Of a DNA stretch of 62,000 nt, positions 13,541-27,314 are shown piece after piece (the first letter of the stretch is position 1; every line of letters starts with the position of its first letter). This stretch comes from Adiantum capillus-veneris. Lineage: Eukaryota; Streptophyta; Polypodiopsida; Polypodiales; Pteridaceae. The stretch spans positions 128,501,018 through 128,563,017 of the forward strand of contig CM043968.1 of NCBI GenBank assembly GCA_014529385.2, in the 5' to 3' direction. Position numbers and translations under genes: made by a program. The notes beneath the pieces were generated by a model, which was not told the origin of the DNA, made no database searches, and was given only the letters and a program-made list of their open reading frames with translations.

Positions 13541-13960
13541 TTGGTATCAGCATCAATCCACAAAGCACCAAATTGGAGTAAAATATTTCATGTTCATGTA
13601 GATGCCTTCGCTTTTGCCATTGGATGTGTTCTAGCACAACCTGGTGAGGGAACCATAGATTCTTTATCTGTTATGATAGCCGTCAACTCACCAACACCAA
13701 CAATCAAAACTACACAACTACGGAAAGGGAAGGATTGGGAATGGTTTATGCTATGAAGAAATTTTGACATTACCTTCTAGCCAACCATTCGTTTTTTGTA
13801 TGGATCATCATGCATTATTGTATTTGGTCAACAAGCCATGCAATATTGATCAAATAGTGATTGGTTTATTTCCTTGCTTGAATTTGACTTCACAATTGTG
13901 GTTAAAAATTGGATAACTCATGAACAAGTTGATCACGTGTCCAGATTAGTAAATGAGAGA
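13541..13960 (+). pseudogene. gypsy1: RNase H and connection
   Basis: The frame at 13541-13756 reads APNWSKIFHVHVDAFAFAIG then CVLAQPGE, the first catalytic block of gypsy RNase H (usual D-A-S). The following 'REGLAMVYA' and 'VDHHALLYLVNKP' blocks survive only in other frames (about 13720-13850). The connection LEFDFTIVVKNW leads to the integrase. The domain would degrade the RNA template; this copy is frameshifted. Confidence 0.8.
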
Positions 13961-15290
13961 ACCCAAACAAAGTTGAAGATGAAGGCATATCTTTTTAACC
14001 TAGAAATGATACCTAGATGGAGTGAGGACATAATTCCACTTTTTTCCACAGGACAATTGCTAATAGATCATACTAAAAAAATTGACTGACCCCTAGTTGA
14101 GCAAAGCAGCCCTTTTCAATTGTTTAGTGAACGATTGTATCGTAGGGGTTTGGATGTTGTATTGCAAGTGTGCATAGAATCAAGTAACATTCCTTTGTAC
14201 CCAAAACATGAGCGTCATAATGCACTTCATACATTATGGGAATATCAAAACATATCAAAACTCAATGATAATGGGATTTTTTTTGTTGAGTATGAAGTTT
14301 GATGCTCGCATGTGTGTTAAGGATTTTAGATCATGTGCAACAAACAACTGAAAGGAGTATGCTACATTGTGCCCTGCGTGAACATAGCACCACACTAGAG
14401 TAGGTACAAAGTGGATTGTTTGACCAAGGTTTCTTTTCTTGAAAACATGTCAAAAACAAGGATAAAGGCAATTAAATTGAAGCATGATCATACAAATTGA
14501 TTGGAAAGTAGATGTACAAGTGTTGCAAAGATAATAAGATAATCAACTTAGACTCTATACATCAAAAAGTGAGTACATACCGATCTTGGAGGAAGCATGT
14601 TTTGAGCAAGCAACAGGTCATTTTTCAGTAGATTAAACGGATAAATCTATAAATTTTGTCAGAATATGGTGACCTACACTCTTTATGGATGTTGAAGCAT
14701 TTGTGAAGCGGTATGATGAGTTTCAAAGAAGAAAACTCCAAATTAAAAAGGATGAAATGTTGATGGGACCCATGATAGGAGCATGTGTGTTTGCCAAGTG
14801 AGGTCTAGATTTTGTGGGTCCCAAATTTGTGAGCCTGATCGAGGTACCCATTTTGTTACCGACTTCATTGAATATTTTCTTGATGAGTTCATGGTTATAC
14901 ATCAAAAATCAGCCCCGTATCACCTGCAAGTAAATGGTCAAGATGAAAGCACCAACAAATTTTTTTGTACAATACTCACAAAAGTTATAAATGATAATAG
15001 ATCAGATTGGGATGAAAAGTTGCACTTTGTCATTTGGGCTTATAGAGTTGCATTAGTGACTACACCTTATAACATGGTGTATGGAATTCATGCCATATTA
15101 CCCATAGGATTTCTAGTCCCCACATTGTGACAAAGCAAGGAATGGGACCCTTCATGATTCACTCAATATCACCAAGTGAGGCTATTAAGCTTGCAACATT
15201 GGATGGACATGAAATGTCAAAGTGGATAAGTGGATGTAGACCTAAGAAATATCACATGCCGTTGGCATGAGAGATGTTCAAAAGAGCACA
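13961..15290 (+). pseudogene. gypsy1: integrase with internal deletion
   Basis: The linker block with NLEMIPRWSEDIIPLFSTGQ (about 13998-14058) is shared with gypsy3. The HHCC zinc region is not legible. The first catalytic block GLDFVGP (14802-14822) is followed almost immediately by the second, D-R-G-T-H-F (from 14837), although about 55-60 residues normally separate them, so roughly 150 bp were lost. The glutamate block NGQDESTNK is intact (Glu codon at about 14945). A GPY/F module begins GPFMIHSISPSEAIKLATLD (15145-15204) and ends RPKKYHMPL. Stops and the deletion make it non-functional. Confidence 0.82.
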
Positions 15291-16303
15291 TGTAGATAAA
15301 AGTAAGAAGGAAAACCAGTAGCTCGAGATTCAATAGGCATAGAAACAAGCAAAAGAGCAACCAAAAAAATGGAAACACAAAATTTATCAAATTACTAGTA
15401 TTGAGGAGGATGACACAAATGCGGATCCATACATTGCAGTAAAGCTAGGAGCTAGAATGTTTCCTATTCATGTGTTGATTGACTTTGGAAAATTTATATG
15501 ATCAATTGAAATCTTTACCATCAAATGCTAGAATTGTTCATACACCCCTTGCAAAGAACATCTAGAGGATTCAACGGAACCATCAATACCGCAACAAGTT
15601 TTGTGGAGTTCAAAGTACAAATCAATGAATATGAATGTCCCCATGATTTTTTTGTTCTTACACTAGATGATTCAACTAACCAAATGATATTGGGCACACC
15701 ATAACAATGTTAATAAAATTTGTATATCTAATGGGCCTACAACCAGGTGCATGTGAAAGCAGGGATTCAAGTCGTGAATGTGGATTTTTCTTGCAAGGCA
15801 CATACTATTAAAGAAAAGAATGAAGCCAAGGAAGTAACCGGAAATGAGAAACAATAACCAATAATGGCGACTAAAGCTATGATGCAACAACCTATCACAT
15901 AGAGCACCTCCACTCATGGCCAAACCGAAAAACAAAGAAAATGTGGAAACCTAAATGAGCAGTTGAACATGTAAAGCCAGTGCCAAACAAAACAAAGACT
16001 ACAAAAATAGTTTGGATACCAAAGGGAGCCCCACGAGATCAAGGAAATATGGTTTGGATTCCAAAATCCCTACTACAATGTATAACACATTTCCCACAGT
16101 CTACTCCAGTAACAACGGCAAACCAGACTAACAAACAAGCTAATACACTTTCAAACTCCTGCTACTTCAAAACAAACCCAGTGGATACCAAGGTCCAAAG
16201 AAGTGAAGCATCCACCCATGCAAAAGTGGATTTTAAAGAGATGGAAATTGCCAACAGAAATATCCAACCCAAGAGTGCCGCAATCACGCCAACATTCTTC
16301 TAA
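15291..16303 (+). pseudogene. gypsy1: post-integrase region with retropepsin-like domain
   Basis: After the GPY/F module the coding signal continues. A K/Q/E-rich linker (about 15300-15400) ends in an acidic EEDDTNADPY block. Next comes LGARMFPIHVLIDFG (D codon 15481-15483), placed like the D-S/T-G loop of a retropepsin but with F for S/T. After a break the text reads GFNGTINTATSFVEFKVQIN, ECPHDFFVLTLDD, and MILGTP (about 15684-15701), the hydrophobic-G-(R/T)-P box that closes such proteases. Further on, the frame at 15980-16303 has two copies of V-W-I-P-K (16009-16023, 16052-16066). The same layout follows integrase in gypsy2. A protease in this position is unusual; several stops and one frameshift make this copy dead. 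Confidence 0.65.
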
Positions 16304-18228
<1,925 letters not shown>

Positions 18229-19520
18229 GAAGTTACAAGTCATCAATAGATTTTACCAGTCAGTTATATGCTTTGTAGCATGTGTCAGTTTACCCACTTA
18301 CCAAATGTCATAACATTACAACTATAGTAAGATGATTGTTTTACCACCCATCTCGTACTATGTTGAGACATTAAAAAATTTCCATAACTTTGTTTATTTT
18401 TTGTGTATTTTTTCAAAGAAAAACCATATAGCATCATTGTACCTGTCATAACCTACCCGATTTTCAATGAACCTTATTTCTTACTGCCCATCAAGTATTC
18501 CTGAGTATGTACAAACCATGTTACTATAGCATTCGGAAATCAAAATGGTATAAAAACTATGCATGAACCATCATGCGGTATCCGCCAGATACTAGTTTAT
18601 TTTGCCCGTACTACAGCATTCAAAAATCAAAATGGTATAAAAATTATGCATGAACCACCATGTGGTATCCGCCAGATACTGGTTTATTTTGCCCTTACTA
18701 CAGCATTCGGAAATCAAAATGGTATAAAAACTATGCATGAACCACCATGCGGTATCCGCCAGATACTGGTTTATTTTGCTCTTACCTCTTACATTTTAGC
18801 CAAAACCATTTAGTAACACATTTTTAGTGTTTAAAAGCACATAATTAGTAAGCCAATGTCTAAAGGAAGTACTGTATAACTTGGACCACACCGAAATAAC
18901 AAAGTAGATTGAAGTACATAAAATATTTTAAAGTCCAGGTATTGACACTATTTCATCCCAATAGGTATGATTACCTACAAATTTACCATTTAGCTATATG
19001 CTTTGTAACATGCGATAGTTTACCCATTTATCAATTGTCATTATCACAACACTACAGTACAGTAAGATAACTGCTCTACCATCTATCTCAAACCATGTCT
19101 AGATACTAAAAAATTTCCCCATAACTCTGTTTGTTTTTTGTGTCTTTTTTCAAAAACAACCATATATCATCATTGTACTGTCATAACCTACCTGATTTGC
19201 AACGGACTTTAATGACCATCAATAGGTACAAACCCTATTTTTACAGCATTTGGAAATCAAAATGGTACAGAGATTATGCATGAACCATCATGTGGTATCT
19301 GCTAGAAACAGTTTATTGCCCTTACCTCATATAGTTTTAGCCAAATCCATATAGCATTATATAAACAACACAAGATTAGTAACTCAATGTTTCAAGGCAG
19401 TATTGTATACCTTCGAAACACACCAAAATGGCAATGCAAATTTGAGGTACACAAAAAAGATTCAATGTACAGGTATTGACATTAATTCATCCCAGTAGGT
19501 ATGATTACCTACCTGATTAT
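18229..19520. repeat. Two diverged tandem copies of a ~0.75 kb repeat
   Basis: Sequence from about 18230 (ATAGATTTTACCAGTCAGTT) recurs from about 18975 with many substitutions: both copies share 'TATATGCTTTGTA(A/G)CATG', 'TTTCCATAACT..GTTT' and 'GTCATAACCTACC'. A third start appears near 19450-19510 (GGTATTGACA...GGTATGATTACCTACC). No coding frame runs through it. Confidence 0.85.
18529..18790 (+). repeat. Three 87-bp tandem repeats
   Basis: Units start at 18529, 18616 and 18703 and are nearly identical; a fourth, decayed copy sits at about 19244 in the second large repeat. Since 87 is divisible by three, the plus-strand frame stays open and gives a repeated 29-residue peptide (MHEPPCGIRQILVYFA...). 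I do not think it is a gene: there is no independent coding evidence. Confidence 0.92.
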
Positions 19521-19820
19521 TAGTCGCCATTTGTTATGATGAAGAAGGTTGTAGTAAAAATGCTCGATGTTGAGACAGCTCACGGACAGTTTCTTCCCGA
19601 GATAGTAGGGTCGCTAGTATATCGAGAAGCTTGTGCTCCTTGGAGTAAGTGAATGTGAGTGATTGTGTCTAGCTTAGTAATTGTATAAGAGTACTCTCCC
19701 TACCATAGCCAAGAGCAGCAGAGTGTAACCCTACAGCGAACAACACGCAAACTCTATTGTGTGCTGGTATGTGGTTTAGCATTGTGTGTGCTCCATGTAT
19801 ATGCATGTCCCTCTTATATA
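19504..19820 (-). promoter_or_regulatory. Candidate promoter and first exon
   Basis: On the minus strand a strong TATA box (TATATAAG, 19813-19820) in a GC-rich setting is followed after about 280 bp by ATGGCGACTAATAATCAG and then GTAGGT, a good 5' splice site (ATG at 19530-19528, donor at 19512). This would be a six-codon first exon with the tandem repeats in the intron. It could equally be part of an old LTR promoter. Other ATGs lie upstream in the leader, and no following exon is certain. Confidence 0.3.
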
Positions 19821-20370
19821 CCCGAAGCTCGGATGCAGAGTATAGTGCCATGCCAGCCCGCTAACGCTTAAGGCTGTAAGTGCCCATTAGGTAAGGAAGT
19901 TATATTTAGCATTGACCACCCAACTCCATGTGACCGGCCACAGTGGGAATTCCCAAAGAGCACAAATGGGTTTTCATTATAAAAAAGGAATATTACAACC
20001 TTATGCAAAATCCAAGTACATGGAATACAAGAAGGGGGGGGGAAACTATTTTAGGCTTTTGAAACTACACCATATTGTCTTCATCCTCCAAGTCTAGCCG
20101 AAGACCATGTTCGCATGCTGTCCAAGGGAAAAATGGTGGCCAAAGAACTTGTTGAGATAGATTTTTTGCATACACCATCATGTACAGTTATATTCATGAA
20201 TAGAGACCAAGACATATCCTGGAAATATTGCTACTAGTATGAAATTTTGACTTTGAGAGTGCCAGCAAAAAGCTAAAATGGAGTAATGGTATTTCAATGT
20301 TTTTATGTTTTTATGGATTTTGTGTATAGCCCGATATTATTCCAGTGATTCCTCCAGCTCATCCCATGTT

Positions 20371-20371
<1 letters not shown>

Positions 20372-20404
<33 letters not shown>
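20372..20404. repeat. (GT)n microsatellite
   Basis: About 16 GT units. Confidence 0.95.
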
Positions 20405-20406
<2 letters not shown>

Positions 20407-20428
20407 CCCTCCCCCATCCCAAGGAAGA

Positions 20429-20463
20429 GGTCCACTTGGTGGGAGATACGCACCAAGTGGACC
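20429..20463. repeat. Perfect 13-bp inverted repeat
   Basis: GGTCCACTTGGTG and CACCAAGTGGACC are separated by nine bases, so RNA from either strand would form a stable hairpin. It lies beyond the 3' end of the minus-strand RT pseudogene. No T-run typical of a Pol III terminator follows. Confidence 0.85.
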
Positions 20464-20689
20464 TATACCCCACCAAAAGCTTAACAAGTCTTGAGACATC
20501 AATTCTAATGTTAGGGAAATGATTACTATTGAGAAAGTGTGTAATATGTCTAGTGATCCTATTTGGACAGAATCAGTTTTTTTCAAATAGGCTAATAAGT
20601 CGTGATAAATCAGTAAATGCTAGGGTCGTGTTTGATGCATTCTAAATAATTGGAAGAACTTGAGAGATGCATACTTTTTTTTCCATTCA

Positions 20690-23366
20690 TTTAGGTCGGT
20701 TACTGTGTGCATGAATAAAATGTACATGGTCATCTGGTAATACATCCTTTTTCCAACATGTGAAAGTATCAAAGTTCCCAGTAAAGGGGCGAATGAGTTT
20801 GATTGTGGTACTTAAGTATGACGTACAATGGGTGTTAAAAGTGGGTTTGATATTGATAATATCAAGTGGGTAGATAGTAAAGGGGTCCTCTGTTGATAGA
20901 GGTCTGTATGTTATGGTTTAAGCAATCCAGAACATATCGATTGTTTATGAATAGGAGATTGTCTATGTACCTCCATGAATACAAAAATGCTTGTAACATG
21001 TCATTTTTTTGCATGCTTGATAATTGTGGATATAGTTTAACTCAAACCATGCTAAGTATAGATTATACAATAAAGGAGAACAAGCATAACCCATTGGCAT
21101 CCCTTGTTTCTGATAAAAAATGAAATTTTCAAGTTTGGATATACAATTATCTAATAAAAAATGGTTTAAAGTGATAAAGAATTCAAAGGATAATGAAACT
21201 TCCTTGTGTTTTTTTGTGAGAATGATAGTTTTATTAACCCTTTACAGTCCATTCCGTTGAGTTATTTTATAATATGTTGTAATGTGTCAACTAACCCATT
21301 ATTACCATAATGTGGTATTGCTTAATAACATGATTTAATATCAAATGTGTATGCTATGAAAACTTTATCTGAAATATTTATCAAAAAATCATATTGATTA
21401 TTGATAATCCAGTAATAACTTTTGCGAAGGTTTTTAATTTAGTATGAAGACCTTCAGTGTATTCATTCAAGCCAATATTTATTTCCTTGAGAATTGATGC
21501 CATAAGGTTAGTTAAAGGTGAGAAAATATAGTCATGTGCATTGTTTATCCATCTAAATTCCTGCTTGTGAGTTTTGTAATTACCCATAAGATATGGAAGA
21601 CTATGTTTAGAGGGTAATGTTAATTCATTCATCGAGGAAAATTGAAGAATATCTCTGATGATTTCACTCTCATATTTGTGAGATATTACAAATTCATCAG
21701 ATGACATTCTTTTATTTGCCGCAAGCCGAGCTATCTTTTTGTAGATAAATATGGGACTTTGGATGACTTATCTAATCCACAAATAAAAAGGTGCTCAAGT
21801 AAAAAATCAATTTCATTCATTAGATCTGGGTCCTTAAACCAAGGTAATTGATTAACCCTATGATAGGGGAAAGTGTCATTAAAGGCTTTATTAATTTTTT
21901 GAGATATAATATCATGGTACATCACAGAGTCATCTATACCCAAAATATTACATATTTTTGTGCAACCAGCAATTACTTTCTTTGTAGTTTTGATAGGGTC
22001 TAAGGGAACCACAGGTATATGGTTTAGCCCTTTCCGAAAGAAGTCTTTAAGCATGAAATGTCTGCCAATACAAGTATCCGTCAAAAGAGCATGTATACCA
22101 AAGGGTTCCACATTTTTTTGAAACTTAGCAACCTATTAAGTGTCATGCATTTACATTCAAGTGATAAGTCAAATGGGATGGAGAATGTATTAAAAGGTTT
22201 ATATAAAATGTTGTTTAAACTTATAGTGTATTTCTAGCCAAATTTAATGTTGAAATATGTTAAAGTTCTAGGTATGCTACATGAATTCAAGACTTCTTGG
22301 TAAAATACAGAAGGCTCTATAAAATCCACAAATTTATTACAAAACACCAAATGTACAAATCTTCCTTTTGATCTATTTGTTCTTGTCATTTGTTTAAGTG
22401 AATTAGCTTTTGTAAGAATAGTTCGAACCTGATCGTCATTGGAGAAGAATTCCAAAGCCTTCGATGTATCACCAATATCTTCAGCCCCTCAAAATTGGTG
22501 AGGTTTCTTATGTGTAGTAGAAGAAGCACTTCCCTGATTATGCAAAATCTTCTTCATCGGTTCCTTGCCTTCTAGAGGTCTAAGGATATTTTCGATGGTA
22601 TTGGCTATAGGTGTGTTGGAAATTCTGGGTAGTAATGGATTACCTGGGGAATATAGGACTAGCCCACGAGCAAATTCAAGCATGTGTTCATGAAAGTGAT
22701 AATAAACAAGAATAGCATGCCGAAGTTCTCGAGGTAAAGTTTCTACCCATGCGATAAAGGCATATACTTGTGTAGGTCTAGAGCGGAAGGGAAAAAACTT
22801 AGGTAGATTGTGGAACACATACCATAGTAAGTGGTCTACCCATAGTATAGACGCATTGCAAGAAGAACCAGGGTCTAGTTTTTTACTAGCACACTTGACA
22901 AACATGTATTCCAACAGTTTATGAGAAACTTCTTTGTGCCTTTTACCCGATCATCAAGTGATAACCCTTTTGTTCTTGCAATTAGAGCTGAGTTAGAGCA
23001 TTTGTTAGAGTCATCACGTGGTAGAAATCTTTTGAAGCTCAAAGCAGAGATCAAAAGACAAGACATGTTTAGCTTGTAAAGCTATGGTTTTACATTGTTC
23101 CACAACTTCAACATGAACGTTACATAGCAAGGCTAAAGAAGTGATGGAAAAGTGGGCACAATGGTTTATACGCTCAAAATTCCAAAGCTGATTGTCCAGA
23201 CGGATAGAATCCAGCTCCACTTGTCTGAAGGGAACAAGCAGAACCACACGAGAGAATATATGTGAGATAGATTTTTCTGGTTTAGATGATGAAGGAGTGC
23301 CATAAATGGCTGAGAGGGCTTCTTGCTCTTGTGGATCAAGGAGATCAAAGTCTAAGAGCGGGTTGA
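20690..23366 (-). pseudogene. Reverse transcriptase, probably Penelope-like retroelement
   Basis: Minus-strand frames join, across a few stops and shifts, into about 890 codons. The N-terminal half (23366 to about 22480) has no domain I recognise. The middle (22111-21731) includes F-I-C-G-L-D-K-S. RT blocks follow: YKTHKQEFRWINNAHDYIFS (about 21584-21525), then a block with Y-T-F-D-I (about 21340), QGMPMGYACSPLLYNLYL (about 21105-21050) and RYIDNLLFIN (YIDN at 20969-20958), the catalytic Y-x-D-D box with the last D changed to N. A tail with S-N-R-P ends near 20690. K-x-H-K, G-x-P-M-G-x-x-x-S-P and R-Y-x-D-D are the pattern of Penelope-like RTs rather than gypsy or copia. No GIY-YIG endonuclease is seen. 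It abuts gypsy3 pol at about 23390. Confidence 0.6.
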
Positions 23367-23389
23367 TAACCTACTACCTCTATACATAG

Positions 23390-24960
23390 CCTCAATAGTC
23401 CGTCACTCCCTTGCTTGTATAGAAATCCAAATATGAGCACAAGTATTCATGTCTACTCAATGGCTGATGGTTGCCTCTCAATCTATAGTGAACCAAAGGT
23501 GAGCAAAGGTACGACATGTTCGCTCCACCTTCGTACCATATCAATATTAAATAGATAAGAGTTGGGCAGGTCATCGTTAATTCCTTTTGGTGCTTCTTCA
23601 TGAGGCAATCTGGAGAAATGGTTAGCCCTCTAATGAGTAGTCCCTTTTTTTACTACCACAGAGAAATCAAACTTAAGCAATATGATAAATCATCAAACAA
23701 TAAGTCCCGTATTATAGATTTTGCTCACCTAATATAATAGTGCTCGATGATCCACAAAGAACACAAATTTGTTTTCTAGAAGGTAGTGTCTAAACTTTTT
23801 CACCACACATAGGCCATTCCTAGCCCTTGTCTCTGCATGGCTGTATAATTCTTCTTTGTACTATTAAGCTATCTGCTAGAGTAATAGATGAGAAAATCCA
23901 TGTTGTTTTCTCTAGGTTGTGCTTGGATGCACCCGATAGCATATGTTGATGCATCAAGTGGGCATGAAATATCTTAGTCCAATCAAGAGCTTTCAAAATC
24001 GGATCAAAAATCAATCTTTGCTTCAATTGGTGGAATGCTTCTTCACATTCGTCGATCCACTCAAACTTTGTGATGAGAGCATAGAGAAGTTTGTTAATAA
24101 TTTTGTAATATAGATGAATCTTCTCTAATAACCACAATGGTCCATAAAGGCTTGTACCTCTCTAACTTTTATCGGTTTCGAAAAAGAAAGAATCACTTGT
24201 AGCTTTTCAAGATCTATGGAAATGCCATTTTTGGACACAATGTGCCCTAAAGTCTTCCCCGCCTTACCATGAAGACACATTTCTCCATATTTAAGTAGAT
24301 ACAATAGGTTTTGTATTTCTCAAACATCTTCTTCATATGTTCTAGATGTTCATTTCTCATGAGAGAATGCATGCATAAGTTGTCCATGTAAATTTACAAG
24401 AATTTTCTTAGATATTCTTTAAATGCATGACTCATTAGTCTCTGGAATGTGGTAGGTGCATTGGTCAAGCCAAACAACATCACTCTATAAGCAAGGATAC
24501 CCCATTAAATTGCAAGAGACATTTTATGCTAATCCTTTGACTTTATGGCAAGTCGGTTGTAGCCTAAAAAACCATCAACAAAGTTGTAAGCTTCCTTGCA
24601 CACAGCTCTCTCAATCATGATATGTAATCAAGAGGGGATAGTTGTCTCTGATGGAAGCACTGTTTACATGTTTAAGATTTATACAAACTCACAAATGTTT
24701 TGTTCTTCTTGGGCACTACCATGGTCGGTAATACCCAATCTATGTGTTCAATATTGTAGATAAACTCTAGTTCCTTAAGTTTGTCTATCTCCTTTTTTAT
24801 CTTTTTGGCAAATGCTTCATTGTATGTATATGGATGTTGTCGGCAAGGTTTTTCATCACTCTTAAGGGGTATGGTGTGTTGGTAAATGCTTGGATCCACT
24901 CTCTTAAGGTTGAGAGTAGCTATTGATAGCTACTCTTCCTCGTCACGGTGAGGTCTGTGG
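23390..24960 (-). pseudogene. gypsy3: reverse transcriptase and RNase H
   Basis: Read on the minus strand: HPYTYNEAFAKKIKKEIDK and EFIYNIEHIDW (24899-24672) are the RT N-terminus. Then come FVDGFLGYNRLAIKSKD (about 24580), FGLTNAPTTFQ (about 24470-24435) and Y-M-D-N (about 24390), a mutated YMDD box. FEWIDECEEAFHQLKQRL (24060) and LDWTKIFHAHL with AIGCI.AQP lead into RNase H. The connection NIDMVRRWSEHVVPLFT (about 23530) aligns with the same block in gypsy1. The pol signal ends at LCIE (about 23395), where the Penelope-like pseudogene begins, so integrase is absent. Many stops. This is a sister copy of gypsy1 in opposite orientation. Confidence 0.8.
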
Positions 24961-26480
24961 CAATATATGTCGGCTTTGTTTCTTCTCTCAATTGAGGTAG
25001 ATCAATGCGCTTGGCTTTTTTAGGTCCATCAAAGGATATCTCTAGTTCCTTAAGTTCCCTTATTGGGTGTTGAACTATGATCCTTCAGTCTTGTATCATA
25101 TACTTTTTTGTAGCGAGAGGGTGCATCAAATTTATCTATGTCTGATCCCTTTTTTAGTCTCCATTCTTGTTGTCCAAACTTATGTTAGGGTTTGCTTCAA
25201 CTTTTGGTATTTGCATTTTTGCTCAATTTTTGTCATTTTTTATGATGTTTCAGCCATGTCTTTGGTTTTCTCTTTGTTTTGTTTCTTTGGATGAGTCTTT
25301 CCCAAAGTTGGCTTCACTTGGTTTTTTATAATTATTTCCCTAACATAGTCATTTACTCCCACGAGCATCAAATATTGTGTTTTGCTCTTTAAAAGAGGCA
25401 TAGGGTTTCCTTGCTCATTTTTTTATTTCCTCACTTATTTTGCACGATACCTCTTTGTCTTCTAGACTTTTGGTTGGGGAAATCATAGAAGATTACCTGG
25501 TTCTTGCTTGATTTTTTTTTTCATTAGAGCTACTCAAAATCTTATTCTCGGCATCAATCTCTAGTGCATCATCTCATGAATCTTGGAATTCTTGCCGCTT
25601 TATCCACTCAAATATCTTATGGAAACCTCATCCACTACGGATTTTCATTCCCCCATTTCTTGAGTCTCTAGGTTCTTGGTTTTTTACCCTAATTCCAAGA
25701 TAACACTTACCATTTGTAAGGATGCTATGTCAAAACCCTCTTCATCACAGAATTCAGTTGGGGTTTTTTCATTCACGTACACATCTAGAGTAGCCAGATT
25801 TCATTCCATCCAAAAGGCTCAAATGAATCATCTATAAATGTCTCTCAAAGGTAGTTCTTATCCTCTATTGATCACTCTAAAATGCAATCTTCTTTAATTA
25901 GGCTCTCATATTTGGATGCTTCACACAACCAAGTATATGCTTTTTTGTTACGCAACCACATAGGTATTTAGTTTTTGTGGACTGTACTTGAGGCAAAAAT
26001 TGCCTTATTTTTTTGCATTTCAAAACCCTCCTATCAAACTCACGTTATACATTAACATGACTACATAGTTGCACCCCCCGAGGGTATCTGATCCACTCAA
26101 ACAAGGCAAAAATTCAATGACATTCATAGTCACTATATCTTTGTTTTCAGGATAAATGGTCTATAGCACGACCATCACAAAACCCAAAAATATTTGTGTG
26201 CTCACCCTTGTGTGGAAAAACTCTTGCCAAATAATTACCTCCAAATTCATAGCAAGGACCTTCTTGTTGGGCGGCTTTTTGTGCCCCCATTGGTTGTCTT
26301 GTCCTAGGAGGGTATCCTCTAGGTTTATAGTTTTAATTTTTTATGGACATGAGTATGTTTTTTTCCATCTCATAATGATTCTTTGTTGTCAAAAATATCT
26401 TCTTTTTGCCTCCTCTTGTTCAATTTTCTTTGAAGTGAACAAATGTTGTAACATGTTTTCTTTGAAAAGATGCGCTCTGT
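24961..26480 (-). pseudogene. gypsy3: region between gag and RT, degraded
   Basis: On the minus strand fairly long readable stretches occur, including NLEVIIWQEFFHTRVSTQIF and VTMNVIEFLPCLSGSDTLGG (about 26250-26060), and further lysine- and glutamate-rich text up to the RT start. It corresponds in position to the gypsy1 segment 12085-12744. I could not find a D-S/T-G protease loop. Stops are frequent. Confidence 0.45.
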
Positions 26481-26826
26481 AGTTTATGCATGTGCCAATA
26501 AAAGTAAGCAATACCACTATATGAAGAGCCAATGAAGCAATGAGGAGCTCTTGCATGCCCACCGTGAGCCCTGCCCACAAAGATCCACCAGCAAGTCCAC
26601 CAAGAAAGTGTCAATAGCTAACGTCTCTCGTGTCTAAATCTTAAAACCCAAAAAAAATTGCATGTACTATTGCCCAATTGCCTCTCATCAATGTAGCCCC
26701 CACTCCCATCTAGCAAGAGCATCGATTTAAGCTCCAGAGAAAGTGCACATAGAAATTCTCCCCTATGGGGTCTTCAATCCTCTATCACCGCCGACTATAA
26801 TTTTCTTTTCCTCATCAAAACCATAT

Positions 26827-27141
<315 letters not shown>

Positions 27142-27314
27142 ATCACCTCAAATATCATCCACCAACTACACATGCAAGCAACTAATCATCATAGTTCATT
27201 CTTGGGCTGATATAATCAATGCCTTACTAAGAATCTTGAGACATCCTTTTGCTCACCATAGATGCTTAAGCATGATCTTTCAAATGCAAGATGGAGACAA
27301 TGTACACAATGCTA

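Noticed and set aside
18529-18790. Regularly spaced repeats resembling a CRISPR array
   Set aside because: The units are contiguous tandem copies with no unique spacers, in a plant-type nuclear context.
18559-18813. 84-codon ORF with a repeated peptide
   Set aside because: It stays open only because the 87-bp tandem unit is a multiple of three; the fourth, diverged copy is not open and there is no start context or domain.
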